NCBI RefSeq assembly: GCF_039542905.1
Contig: NZ_BAABIS010000001.1
Coordinates: forward strand, 6,634,001 to 6,698,000
Reading direction: 5' to 3'
Length of the DNA stretch: 64,000 bases
DNA from: Kitasatospora terrestris
Lineage (GTDB): Bacteria > Actinomycetota > Actinomycetes > Streptomycetales > Streptomycetaceae
Position 1 is the first letter of the stretch, and each line of letters begins with the position of its first letter. Below are positions 30,047-38,643 of the stretch, in pieces. Below the pieces are notes generated by a model. That model was not told the DNA's origin. It was given only the letters and a program-made list of their open reading frames with translations, and did not search any database. The translations under genes were made by a program, and so were the position numbers.

Positions 30047-32853
30047 CGGCGGTCCAGGAGTTCGGCGAGGTGGAGGCTCTCGCGGTGGGCGAGCTGGGCG
30101 AGTTGGGTGCGGCAGGAGAAGCCGTCGGCGAGCAGGGTGGCGTCCGGCCCGGCGGCCCGGACGGCCGGGAGCAGGGACGTTTCGGCGACCCGGACGCTGG
30201 TCTCGTAGTGGCCGCGTTCGGCGCCGAAGCTGCCCGCCAGGCCGCAGCAGCCGGCGACCGCGTCGACGGTGCTGCCCGCGCGGGTGAGCAGCTCGCGGTC
30301 GGCGGACCAGCCCAGGACCGCCCGGTGGTGGCAGTGCGGCTGGGCGACCACGCGGGTGCCGTGGAGCGGGGGCGGCGACCAGCCGGGGGTGGCGGTGAGC
30401 AGCTCGGCGAGGGTCCGGGTGGCCCCGGCGACGGCGGCCACTTCGGCCGTGGCGCCGAGCAGTTCGGCCGCGTCACCGCGCAGGACGGCGGTGCAGGAGG
30501 GCTCCAGGCCGACGATCGGCAGACCGGCCTCGGCGTGCGGGGCCAGGGCGGCGACGGTGCGGCGCAGGGTGCGCCGGGCCGAGTCCAGCTGCCCGGTGGT
30601 GATGGTGGTGAGGCCGCAGCACAGCCGCCGGTCCGGCAGGACGACCCGGTAGCCGGCCCGTTCGAGGACCCGGACGGCGGACCGGCCGACCTGCGGGCCG
30701 AAGTGGTCGGTGAAGGTGTCGACCCAGAGCAGGACCGGCTCGCCGGCGGGCGCCGGCCCCGGGCGGCCGGCGAACCACTGGCGGAAGGTCTGCGGGGCGA
30801 GGCGCGGCAGCTCGCGCCGCCGGTCCAGGCCGGCGGCGGCCCGCCCGAGGCCGCCGAGCGGGCCGGACAGGACCCGGTTGGCGAGGCCGGGGGCGAGCGA
30901 GGCGAGGCGGGCCCAGACGGGCAGCAGTCCGAGGGCGTAGTGCGAGGCCGGCCGCAGCCGGCGCCGGTAGCGCTGGTACAGGTACTCGGCCTTGTACGCG
31001 GCCATGTCGACGCCGCTCGGGCAGTCGGCGGAGCAGCCCTTGCAGGCCAGGCACAGGTCGAGGGCCTCGGCGACCTCCGGGGCCTGCCAGCCCCTGACCA
31101 GCGTGCCGTTGGCCAGCTCCTGGAGGACGCGGGCCCGGCCCCGGGTGGAGTCCTTCTCGTCGCGGGTGGCGAGGTAGCTCGGGCACATCACGGTGTCCGG
31201 GGCGGGGGTGCTCGCGCGGCACTTGCCGACGCCGGTGCAGCGGTGGACGGCCCGGGTGAGGTCGCCGCCGTCGCGGTGGTGGGCGAGCGCGAGTCCGGTG
31301 CGCAGCGGCCGGGCGGCGGGCAGCCGCAGGTCGGCGTCCAGCGGTGCGGGGTCGACCAGGACGCCCGGGTTGAGCAGGCCGTCCGGGTCGAAGACGGCCT
31401 TGACGGCGCCGAACGCGGCCAGCGCGGCGGGAGAGTACATGGCGGGCAGGAGTTCGCCGCGGGCCCGGCCGTCGCCGTGCTCGCCGGACATCGAGCCGCC
31501 GTGCCGGGCGACCAGGCGGGCCGCCTCCTCCAGGAACGCGCGGAACACGGCCGGCCCGCCGGGGCGCTCCAGCGGGAAGTCCACGCGGACGTGCACGCAG
31601 CCGTCGCCGAAGTGGCCGAACGGCACGCCGGTGAGCCCGTGCGCGGCCAGCAGGTCCTCGAACTCGCGCAGGTAGGCGCCGAGCCGGGCGGGCGGCACGG
31701 CGGCGTCCTCCCAGCCGGGGTGGGCGCGTGCGGTCCGGGCGACCAGGCCCGCGCCGTCCTCGCGGATCCGCCAGAGGGCGGCGGCCTCCGCCGGGTCGGT
31801 GATCAGGCGGGAGTCCTCGGCGCCGGCCGCGGCGATCACGCGGCCGGCCGCGTCCCGTGCCGCGGCCGGGGTCTCTCCGGCCACCTCGACCAGCAACCAT
31901 CCGGCTCCGCGCGGGAGTTCGGGCAGTGCGGCCTTGCCGCGCAGGCCGCCGACCACGTCCACGATGCGCCGGTCCAGGCCCTCGACGGCGACGGGCGAGC
32001 AGGGCAGCAGCTGCGGGGCGTCGTCGGCGGCGCTCGCCATGTCGCGGTAGCCCAGGACGGCGAGCGCGGTGGCCGCGGGGACGGCGGTGAGTCGGAGGCG
32101 CGCCCCGAGCAGCACGCCCAGCGTGCCCTCGGTGCCGGCCAGCGCGGCCGGGACGTCGAAGCCCCGTTCCGGCAGCAGGTGTTCGAGGGAGTAGCCGGAC
32201 ACCTGCCGCCCGAAGCGGCCGAGTTCGGTGCGGATGACGGCCAGCCGCTCGCCCACCACGCGGGCGAGGGCGGCGAGGGCGGGGGAGCCGGACGGGTCCG
32301 CGCCCCGGCGCGCGGTGAGGCGTTCGCCGGTGCCGGCGACCAGGTCGAGTTCGACGAGGTTGTCGGCGGTGCGTCCGTACCCGAGGGCGCGGGAGCCGCA
32401 CGCGTTGTTGCCGATCATGCCGCCGATCGTGCAGCGGCTGTGGGTGGACGGGTCGGGGCCGAAGCGCAACCCGTGGGCGGCGGCGGCCCGTTGCAGGTCG
32501 TCCAGGACGACGCCCGGGTCCACCAGCGCGGTCCGCTCGTCCGGGTCGACCCGGTGGATCCGGTTCAGGTGGCGCGAGAAGTCCAGGACGACGCCGGGAC
32601 CGATCGCGTTCCCGGCGATCGAGGTGCCCGCGCCGCGTGCCGTCAGCGGGATGCCGAGGTCACGGCAGACGGCCAGCGCCGCCGCCGCGTCGTCGGCCGA
32701 CCGCGGGAAGGCGACCGCGGCCGGGACGACCCGGTACAGCGAGGCGTCGCTGGAGTACTCCGCCCGGCGCCGCACCGAGACGTCCGCCTCGACCCCGGCG
32801 CGGCGCAGCGCCCGTGCCACCGCACCGGGACTGATCCCGTCACCGACCCCCAT
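30043..32853 (-). CDS. FAD-linked oxidase fused to Fe-S (CCG) domains, D-lactate dehydrogenase-like
   Basis: 936 residues. The FAD_binding_4 domain covers about residues 30-220 (PLTARGAGTSIAGNAIG, THSRCTIGGMIGNNACGSRALGYG), then the FAD-oxidase C domain up to about 520 with SGEHGDGRARGEL. Two ferredoxin-type clusters follow (CTGVGKCRAS...CPSY and CLACKGCSADCPSG), and finally CCG repeats (LCCGLTTI, GCCGLAGSFG). This is the Dld/GlcD-GlpC fusion that oxidises 2-hydroxy acids and passes electrons to the quinone pool. Ten bases behind the SAICAR-synthetase-like gene, hence in the same operon; a cluster-specific oxidation is possible. Confidence 0.87.
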   Translation of the reverse strand: MGVGDGISPGAVARALRRAGVEADVSVRRRAEYSSDASLYRVVPAAVAFPRSADDAAAALAVCRDLGIPLTARGAGTSIAGNAIGPGVVLDFSRHLNRIHRVDPDERTALVDPGVVLDDLQRAAAAHGLRFGPDPSTHSRCTIGGMIGNNACGSRALGYGRTADNLVELDLVAGTGERLTARRGADPSGSPALAALARVVGERLAVIRTELGRFGRQVSGYSLEHLLPERGFDVPAALAGTEGTLGVLLGARLRLTAVPAATALAVLGYRDMASAADDAPQLLPCSPVAVEGLDRRIVDVVGGLRGKAALPELPRGAGWLLVEVAGETPAAARDAAGRVIAAAGAEDSRLITDPAEAAALWRIREDGAGLVARTARAHPGWEDAAVPPARLGAYLREFEDLLAAHGLTGVPFGHFGDGCVHVRVDFPLERPGGPAVFRAFLEEAARLVARHGGSMSGEHGDGRARGELLPAMYSPAALAAFGAVKAVFDPDGLLNPGVLVDPAPLDADLRLPAARPLRTGLALAHHRDGGDLTRAVHRCTGVGKCRASTPAPDTVMCPSYLATRDEKDSTRGRARVLQELANGTLVRGWQAPEVAEALDLCLACKGCSADCPSGVDMAAYKAEYLYQRYRRRLRPASHYALGLLPVWARLASLAPGLANRVLSGPLGGLGRAAAGLDRRRELPRLAPQTFRQWFAGRPGPAPAGEPVLLWVDTFTDHFGPQVGRSAVRVLERAGYRVVLPDRRLCCGLTTITTGQLDSARRTLRRTVAALAPHAEAGLPIVGLEPSCTAVLRGDAAELLGATAEVAAVAGATRTLAELLTATPGWSPPPLHGTRVVAQPHCHHRAVLGWSADRELLTRAGSTVDAVAGCCGLAGSFGAERGHYETSVRVAETSLLPAVRAAGPDATLLADGFSCRTQLAQLAHRESLHLAELLDRR

Positions 32854-32863
32854 GTCCGCCGAC

Positions 32864-33865
32864 CTATTCGTCCGCTGCCCCGACCAGACCGATGCGGTCC
32901 AACAACCGCGGTGCGGGCAGGGCGGCGTGGAACTCCTTGACCGCCAGGGTCAGCCGCTCCTCGGGCAGCGGCGTGTCCGCCCGGCCGCCGAGCCACAGCG
33001 CGGTGAGGGCCCGGTACACCTCGGCGGTGGCCGCCACCAGCCGCTCGCCCAGCGGCTCAGGCCGCTGCCACTGGCTGCGGGGCGTGCCGAGCCGCACCAA
33101 CTCCTGCACCTGGCCGCGGAGTTCCGGGTGAAGCAGGCGCAGGAGCTCCTTGCAGACCGGGGTGCCGCGGAAGTAGAAGCGGTTCTCGTCCGGGGTGCCG
33201 ACGTGGTCGATCAGCAGCGGTTGCCGGTGCTCGTCGAAGCCGTACTCGGCCTTGCCGTCCGCGAGGCGCAGCCCCACCCGGTCGGCGTGCGCGGTCAGCA
33301 CCCCGGCGACGGTCCGGGTCAGCTCGGCGATCCCGGCCAGGGCGCCGGGGGTGACGCGGCCGACCAGGGCCGCCTCCTCGGCGGTGACGAAGCGGTCGGT
33401 CTCCTCGAACTTGGTGGTGAACTCCACCATGGTGGACGCCAGCCAGGGCGCGCCGTCCGCCGCGTACGGGGGCACCAGCGCCGGGTCCAGGGTGCCCGCG
33501 GCGGTGCGGCGGTGGACCGAGGACTCGCGCGGGAGCGCGTTGCGGTACACCACCTGCAGCGGGATCATCCCGGCCGGGCCGGTCGGGCCGTACCGGCCGA
33601 GGAAGTCGATCTCCAGCAGCCGGATCCGCAGCGCGTTCTCCGCCACCTGCTCCACGAAGTGGGTCGGGATGCCGGCCGCCGCCAGCAGGCCGAAGGAGTG
33701 GACGGCCATGGTGGCGGAAGCGGTGCCCTTCCCGGGGATCTCGTCGGGCATGACGCCGAAGTCGTAGACCGAGTAGCGGTCGGTGAAGGTCAGGATGCCG
33801 TCGCCGGGCCGGCCGTCGGCCGGCGGGCGGAGGATTTCCAAGTCCTTGGTGGACCAGCGCTTCAC
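32864..33865 (-). CDS. SAICAR synthetase-like ligase (PurC homologue) of the cluster
   Basis: 333 residues from GTG 33865 (GGAG in front); the frame upstream overlaps other genes and is not used. The fold signature FTDRYSVYDFGVMPDEIPGKG and the later FTTKFEETDRFVTAEEA, KAEYGFDEHRQPLLIDHVGTPDENRF (read in pieces) match PurC, longer than the usual 240-300 residues. PurC couples aspartate to a ribosylated imidazole carboxylate using ATP. Beside a C-glycoside synthase and an adenylosuccinate-lyase homologue, it probably builds an amide on a ribosylated pyrazole carboxylate, as its homologues do in formycin biosynthesis. Not the housekeeping purC: no other purine genes are linked in the usual order. 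Confidence 0.88.
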   Translation of the reverse strand: MKRWSTKDLEILRPPADGRPGDGILTFTDRYSVYDFGVMPDEIPGKGTASATMAVHSFGLLAAAGIPTHFVEQVAENALRIRLLEIDFLGRYGPTGPAGMIPLQVVYRNALPRESSVHRRTAAGTLDPALVPPYAADGAPWLASTMVEFTTKFEETDRFVTAEEAALVGRVTPGALAGIAELTRTVAGVLTAHADRVGLRLADGKAEYGFDEHRQPLLIDHVGTPDENRFYFRGTPVCKELLRLLHPELRGQVQELVRLGTPRSQWQRPEPLGERLVAATAEVYRALTALWLGGRADTPLPEERLTLAVKEFHAALPAPRLLDRIGLVGAADE

Positions 33866-33906
33866 GGATGCTCCAACTGGTAGGTGCAGGGCGGAGGCGG
33901 AGGGGC

Positions 33907-34464
33907 TCAGGCGGAGGCCGCGGACAGGACCGGGCGGCCGCCGAGCGCGAGCGAGAACCGGTCGGTCACCTGGGCCAGCGGACCGGCGGCCCGCTCGGGG
34001 AGGGCCACCGTGCCGTCCTCGCGCACGGAGATCTCGCGGTCGAGGACGAACCAGCCCGGGGTGATCTGCGCCGGGGCCATCGAGGAGAGCACCGGGCGCA
34101 GCGCGTAGTCGAGCGCCAGGACGTGCGCGGTGCTGCCCCCGGTGGCCAGGGGCAGCACCACCTTGCCGGCCAGGGCGTACTGCGGCAGCAGGTCGAGCAG
34201 GCACTTCAGCAGACCGGAGTAGGCCGCCTTGTAGACGGGGGTGCCGACCACGACACCGTCGGCCGCCGCGAGGAGCTCGGCCGCCGCCGCGATCGCCGGA
34301 TGCAGGGGGTCGGCGCCGAGCAGCGCCTCGGCGGGCAGCGAGCGGACCTCCAGCGCGGTCACCCGGTGACCGTGGGCGGTGAGCCTGGTGCCCAGGTGGC
34401 GCAGCAGCGCGGTGGTGCGGGACGTCGCGGAGGGACTGCCCGAGACGGACAGCACATGGGCCAT
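33907..34464 (-). CDS. NADPH-dependent FMN reductase (SsuE/MsuE type)
   Basis: 185 residues, flavodoxin-like: SVSGSPSATSRTTALLRHLG at the N-terminus, then GTPVYKAAYSGLLKCLLDLLPQ, the SsuE signature with the pi-helix-type Tyr. Supplies reduced FMN to partner monooxygenases. In this cluster the two luciferase-like monooxygenases at 56760-59152 need exactly such a partner. It sits between the Rieske oxygenase and the PurC-like gene. Confidence 0.9.
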   Translation of the reverse strand: MAHVLSVSGSPSATSRTTALLRHLGTRLTAHGHRVTALEVRSLPAEALLGADPLHPAIAAAAELLAAADGVVVGTPVYKAAYSGLLKCLLDLLPQYALAGKVVLPLATGGSTAHVLALDYALRPVLSSMAPAQITPGWFVLDREISVREDGTVALPERAAGPLAQVTDRFSLALGGRPVLSAASA

Positions 34465-34536
34465 GACGGGTTCCTCGGATGAGTGGCTGAGCGGCTGAGT
34501 GGCTGGTGACCGGGCCGGCGGTCGGGCGCGGAAGGG

Positions 34537-35763
34537 CTACGACACCAGGCCGCGCCAGTCCGTGCCGTCCGGGACGACCATGTTGGCGGAGCGCACCTTG
34601 CCGTAGTCGGCGTCGGGGCCGAGCCCCGGCGCGGTGCCGCCGGCCTCGTGCGTCTCCAGCGCGTCGAGCAGGTAGCGCCGGGCGCGGACGATGCCGCGGT
34701 CGCTCTTGCCCGGGTTCTCGATGGTCCGGTCGACGATCGGCCCCATGCTCTCCTGGACGGCCACGTCCTGCAGGACCAGGCCGCGGATGCCGGAGAAGCT
34801 GCGGCCCGCGGCCATCGCGTCGCGGTCCTGCCCCCAGTTGTTCTCGCGGGTGTAGCCCTTGCGGATGTCGTCGGGGTCGATCCGGTCGAGGTCGAGGCCG
34901 AACTGCTCGGCGAAGTAGGACGGGTCGACGGGCTTCTCGTCGTTCCACCACAGGTACCACATGATGGTGCGGTGGTCGTCGATGGGCACCCACGCGTGCC
35001 AGAGCCGGTCGCCGGTGGGGAGTTCGGGCACCACGGTGTACCAGGGCATCGCGAAGGGCTTGATCCGGACCAGCGACTCCCCGGAGGACAGCGAGCGGAT
35101 CGCGGCGTAGCGCAGCCCGTACGGCTGCTCGTCGATCTCGTCGCGCGGCGCGGTGTCGTCGAGCAGGTCGCGCAGCGGGCCGTTGCGGGCCTCGGTCTCG
35201 TGCAGCAGGGAGACGTGCGCCGAGTCGATGTCGGCCTCGACGCCCTGCAGCCAGTTGCAGTCCACCAGCGCGACGGTGGCGAAGACCTGCTCGGCGGGGA
35301 GCTTGGTGAACGGGAACTCCGGGAAGGGCCCGGGCTCCCGGCCGGTGCCGCCGAGCCAGACCCAGACGATCCCGCCGGCCTCCACCACCGGGTGGTGCCT
35401 CAGCTTCACCCTGGAGGCGAACCGGCCGCCGTCCTCCGGCTCCGACGGGGTTTCGAGGACCCGACCGGAGACGTCGAACTTCCAGCCGTGGTAGATGCAG
35501 CGCAGCGCGCAGTCCTCGTTCCGGGCCAGCGCGAGCGAGGCGCCGCGGTGCGGGCAGGCCTCGTCGAAGCAGCCGATCCGGCCGTCCGCGCCGCGGAACA
35601 GGACGTACTTCTCGCCCAGCAGCTCCACCGTGAGCGGCGCGCCGCCCGGCTCGGCCAGGCGCTCCGCGCGCATCACCGGAAGCCAGTACTCGCGGAGCAG
35701 CCGGCCCATGGGCGTGCCCGGTCCGACCCGGGTCAGGGATTCGTTGACCTTCCGCGTTGCCAC
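34537..35763 (-). CDS. Rieske non-heme iron oxygenase (phthalate dioxygenase-like)
   Basis: 408 residues from GTG 35763 (GGAGG seven bases in front). Rieske centre: CPHRGASLAL then CIYHGWKFD (Cys-X-His ... Cys-X2-His, about residues 65-90). Mononuclear iron site: VEADIDSAHVSLLH, with the bridging Asp and both His ligands. The size and the long C-terminal half fit the phthalate 4,5-dioxygenase/vanillate O-demethylase group. No dedicated ferredoxin reductase is beside it. First gene of the leftward operon, and the one with an exact ECF41-type promoter upstream. Confidence 0.9.
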   Translation of the reverse strand: MATRKVNESLTRVGPGTPMGRLLREYWLPVMRAERLAEPGGAPLTVELLGEKYVLFRGADGRIGCFDEACPHRGASLALARNEDCALRCIYHGWKFDVSGRVLETPSEPEDGGRFASRVKLRHHPVVEAGGIVWVWLGGTGREPGPFPEFPFTKLPAEQVFATVALVDCNWLQGVEADIDSAHVSLLHETEARNGPLRDLLDDTAPRDEIDEQPYGLRYAAIRSLSSGESLVRIKPFAMPWYTVVPELPTGDRLWHAWVPIDDHRTIMWYLWWNDEKPVDPSYFAEQFGLDLDRIDPDDIRKGYTRENNWGQDRDAMAAGRSFSGIRGLVLQDVAVQESMGPIVDRTIENPGKSDRGIVRARRYLLDALETHEAGGTAPGLGPDADYGKVRSANMVVPDGTDWRGLVS

Positions 35764-35825
35764 TGCGGGCCTCCGTCTCGATGGGTCGCGATGCGCCGAT
35801 CGCGATGACCGGTTTCCACTCCTGA

Positions 35826-35852
35826 GACGATTCGGCCGCCGCGGATGTGACA
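35826..35852 (-). promoter_or_regulatory. Exact ECF41-type promoter TGTCACA-N16-CGTC (leftward operon)
   Basis: Read on the minus strand, TGTCACA is at 35852-35846 and, after exactly 16 bases, CGTC at 35829-35826. This matches the ECF41 consensus, as I remember it, at all 11 positions. It would start transcription about 55 bases before the Rieske oxygenase gene. The cluster itself encodes an ECF41-type sigma factor at 53154. Confidence 0.75.
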
Positions 35853-35857
35853 CCCCA

Positions 35858-35884
35858 CGTCACCGGTGGTGGTGAAGCGGCGTT
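35858..35884 (+). promoter_or_regulatory. ECF41-like promoter CGTCACC-N16-CGTT (rightward operon)
   Basis: CGTCACC (35858-35864), 16 bases, CGTT (35881-35884): 8 of 11 positions match the ECF41 consensus with the correct spacing, back to back with the leftward promoter. It leaves a leader of about 220 bases to the C-glycoside synthase gene. A TTGACG at 35897-35902 followed by a weak CAAGAT could be a second, vegetative promoter. The rest of 35764-36111 shows no gene. Confidence 0.5.
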
Positions 35885-36111
35885 CGGCATACGGTGATTG
35901 ACGGTCCGTCCGGGAACGGTCCAAGATTGAACCGCCGCGAGCCCCGGCGCCGACCGCCGGGTGCTCCGCAGAGCCGCGACGAGACGCCCGGCCGTCGGCC
36001 GGCGGTGCGCCCGTTCGGGCCGTCGTCCCGGAACACCCCCCCGTCACCCGAGTTCCGCGTGCGACCGGCCATGCCCGCGACCGCGCTCGACGACCAACCG
36101 GAGGGCTCACC

Positions 36112-37137
36112 ATGGCACTCGACCCAACCGGCCGGGGCCGCGCCGTGCACGTGTCGGCCCCGGCCCGGCTGAGCTTCACCCTGATCAGCCTCGACGCCTC
36201 CTCGCAGCGCCGCAACGGCATCGCCGCGATGGCCGTCGACCGGCCGGGCCTGAGCGCCGAGGTCCGGGAGGCGACGGACGGGATCGTCACCGTGACCGGC
36301 ACCGCGGAGGAGACCGCCCGCGAGGTGTCCGCCGCGCTGGAGACCCTGCGCAAGCTCTGGGACGGGCCGCCCGCCCGGGTGGACGTCCTGGAGGCACTGC
36401 CCCAGCACAGCGGGTTCGGCTCCAAGACCAGCACGCTGGTGGCCGTCGGAGCCGCCTACGGCCGGCTGTGCGGGGTCGAGCCCGACCTGCGGGAACTGGC
36501 CCGGACCCTCGGCCGCGGCCGGACCTCCGGCGCCAGCACCGGGCTGGCCGAGCACGGCGGCTTCCTGGTCGACGGCGGGCACGTCAACCCGCCGGACTTC
36601 GCCGACGAGCCGCGCAAGTACCTGCGGCCGAGCCGCTTCGCGCAGCAGGAGGCGCCGCCCCGGCCGGTGGTGCGGCTGGACTTCCCCGACTGGCCGGTCC
36701 TGGTGCTGCTGACGCACGGGCGGCACCTGGGCGGGCAGCAGGAGCTGGACTGGTTCCACTCCGTCACGCCGATCCCCGCCGAGGAGTCCTGGCGCACCTC
36801 GCACCTGGTGTTCATGGGGCTCGCCCCGGCCGTCCTGGAGCAGGACTTCGACGCGTTCTGCGCGGCCGTCAACGAGATCACCTTCACCGGCCACTTCAAG
36901 CAGGCGCAGATCGCCTTCCAGGGCGAGGCGGTCGCGGGCGTCCTGGCGGCCGGCCGGGCCGCGCCCTCCGTCGACGCGATCGCGCTCAGCGTCACCGGCC
37001 CCGCCTGCTTCGCCTTCACCCGGCGCCCGCAGGCCGCCGAACGCTGGGCCTGGGACCTCAAGCGCCGGGGCGCGATCCGTGACTTCTGGTTCACCCGGGC
37101 CAACAACCACGGCCTCGCCACCACTGCCGTCTCCTGA
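36112..37137 (+). CDS. C-glycoside synthase, beta-RFAP synthase-like (ForT/PyfQ type)
   Basis: 341 residues, GHMP-kinase fold. RLSFTLISLDASSQRRNGIAAMAV, the glycine-rich loop LPQHSGFGSKTSTLVAVG (about 100-115) and LGRGRTSGASTGLAEHGGFLVDGGH are the hallmarks of beta-ribofuranosylaminobenzene 5'-phosphate synthase, which joins PRPP to an aromatic carboxylate with loss of CO2. ForT and PyfQ, the C-glycosylating enzymes of formycin and pyrazofurin, are of this family. Next to PurC- and PurB-like genes and with a hydrazine-forming set in the cluster, this is the likely C-ribosylation step. GGAGGG precedes the ATG. Confidence 0.88.
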   Translation: MALDPTGRGRAVHVSAPARLSFTLISLDASSQRRNGIAAMAVDRPGLSAEVREATDGIVTVTGTAEETAREVSAALETLRKLWDGPPARVDVLEALPQHSGFGSKTSTLVAVGAAYGRLCGVEPDLRELARTLGRGRTSGASTGLAEHGGFLVDGGHVNPPDFADEPRKYLRPSRFAQQEAPPRPVVRLDFPDWPVLVLLTHGRHLGGQQELDWFHSVTPIPAEESWRTSHLVFMGLAPAVLEQDFDAFCAAVNEITFTGHFKQAQIAFQGEAVAGVLAAGRAAPSVDAIALSVTGPACFAFTRRPQAAERWAWDLKRRGAIRDFWFTRANNHGLATTAVS

Positions 37138-37171
37138 CCCACGCCACCCCACCGAATCGGAGAACAGGGCC

Positions 37172-38596
37172 ATGAAGACCGAGATCCCCGACGTGCTGGC
37201 CGCGCGCTACGCCTCGCCCGAGCTGGTCGCGCTCTGGTCGCCGGAGCACAAGATCCTCCTCGAGCGCCGGCTCTGGCTGGCCGTGCTGACCGCCCAGCGC
37301 GACCTCGGCATCGCCGTGCCGGAGGGCGTGGTGGCCGACTACGAGAAGGTCGTCGACCGGATCGACCAGGCCTCCATCGAGGCCCGCGAGCGGATCACCC
37401 GGCACGACGTGAAGGCCCGGATCGAGGAGTTCAACGCCCTGGCCGGGCACGAGCACATCCACAAGGGGATGACCTCCCGGGACCTCACCGAGAACGTCGA
37501 GCAGCTCCAGGTCCGGGACAGCCTGGTGCTGGTGCACGGACGCTGCGTCGCGCTGCTCTCCCGGCTCGGCCGGCTCGCCGCCGAGCACACCGGGCTGGTC
37601 ATGGTCGGCCGCTCGCACAACGTCGCCGCCCAGGCCACCACCCTGGGCAAGCGCTTCGCGACGGTGGCCGACGAGGTGCTGGTCGCCGTGCAGCGCCTGG
37701 ACGAGCTGATCGCGCGCTACCCGATGCGCGGCATCAAGGGCCCGATGGGCACCGCCCAGGACATGCTCGACCTGCTGGGCGGCGACGCGGCCCGGCTGGC
37801 CGAGCTGGAGGACCGGGTCGCCGCCCACCTCGGGTTCGCCCACCGGCTCACCAGCGTCGGCCAGGTCTACCCGCGCTCGCTCGACCACGAGGTGCTGAGC
37901 CTGCTGGTGCAGCTCGCCGCCGGACCCTCCTCGCTCGCCAAGTCGATCCGGCTGATGGCCGGGGACGAGCTGGTCACCGAGGGCTTCGCCGAGGGGCAGG
38001 TCGGCTCCTCGGCCATGCCCCACAAGATGAACTCCCGCTCGTGCGAGCGGATCAACGGCCTGATGATCGTGCTGCGAGGATTCGCCTCGATGGCGGCCGA
38101 GCTCTCCGGCGACCAGTGGAACGAGGGCGACGTCTCCTGCTCCGTGGTCCGCCGGGTCGCCCTCCCGGACGCGTTCTTCGCGCTCGACGGCCTGCTGGAG
38201 ACGATGCTCACCGTCCTGGACGAGTTCGGCGTCTTCCCGACCGTGGTCGGCGCCGAGCTGGAGCGCTACCTGCCGTTCCTGGGCAGCACCAAGATCCTGA
38301 TGGCGGCGGTGCGCGCGGGCGTCGGCCGGGAGACCGCGCACGAGATCATCAAGGAGCACGCCGTCGGCGCGGCCCTGGCCATGCGGTCGGACGGCGGGGA
38401 CAACCTGATGCTGGAGCGGCTCGCCGCCGACGAGAGGCTGCCGTTCGACCGGGCCGGACTGGACGCCCTGCTGGCCGACCGGATCGGCTTCACCGGCGCC
38501 GCCACCGACCAGGTCGCGACCCTGGTCGGACGGATCGAGGAGCTCGCCGCCCGCCACCCGGAGAGCTCCGGCTACCGCCCCGCCCCGCTGCTCTGA
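37172..38596 (+). CDS. Adenylosuccinate lyase-like protein (PurB homologue) of the cluster
   Basis: 474 residues. The fumarase/aspartase signature GSSAMPHKMNSRSCERI is intact, including the catalytic Ser, and GHEHIHKGMTSRDLTENV and VGRSHNVAAQATTLG supply the general acid/base His regions. Removes fumarate from succinyl intermediates. In this context it can serve twice: after the PurC-like step and after the PurA-like step. ATG 37172 is 34 bp after the C-glycoside synthase. Confidence 0.9.
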   Translation: MKTEIPDVLAARYASPELVALWSPEHKILLERRLWLAVLTAQRDLGIAVPEGVVADYEKVVDRIDQASIEARERITRHDVKARIEEFNALAGHEHIHKGMTSRDLTENVEQLQVRDSLVLVHGRCVALLSRLGRLAAEHTGLVMVGRSHNVAAQATTLGKRFATVADEVLVAVQRLDELIARYPMRGIKGPMGTAQDMLDLLGGDAARLAELEDRVAAHLGFAHRLTSVGQVYPRSLDHEVLSLLVQLAAGPSSLAKSIRLMAGDELVTEGFAEGQVGSSAMPHKMNSRSCERINGLMIVLRGFASMAAELSGDQWNEGDVSCSVVRRVALPDAFFALDGLLETMLTVLDEFGVFPTVVGAELERYLPFLGSTKILMAAVRAGVGRETAHEIIKEHAVGAALAMRSDGGDNLMLERLAADERLPFDRAGLDALLADRIGFTGAATDQVATLVGRIEELAARHPESSGYRPAPLL

Positions 38597-38643
38597 GCCG
38601 CTCCCGCTCCAGGACCCGACCGACTTCGAGGGATTGGACTCCC

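Noticed and set aside
32864..38596. PurC/PurB-like genes as housekeeping purine genes
   Set aside because: They lie in separate divergent operons with Rieske, FMN reductase and C-glycoside synthase genes and carry atypical length or motifs; housekeeping copies are expected elsewhere.
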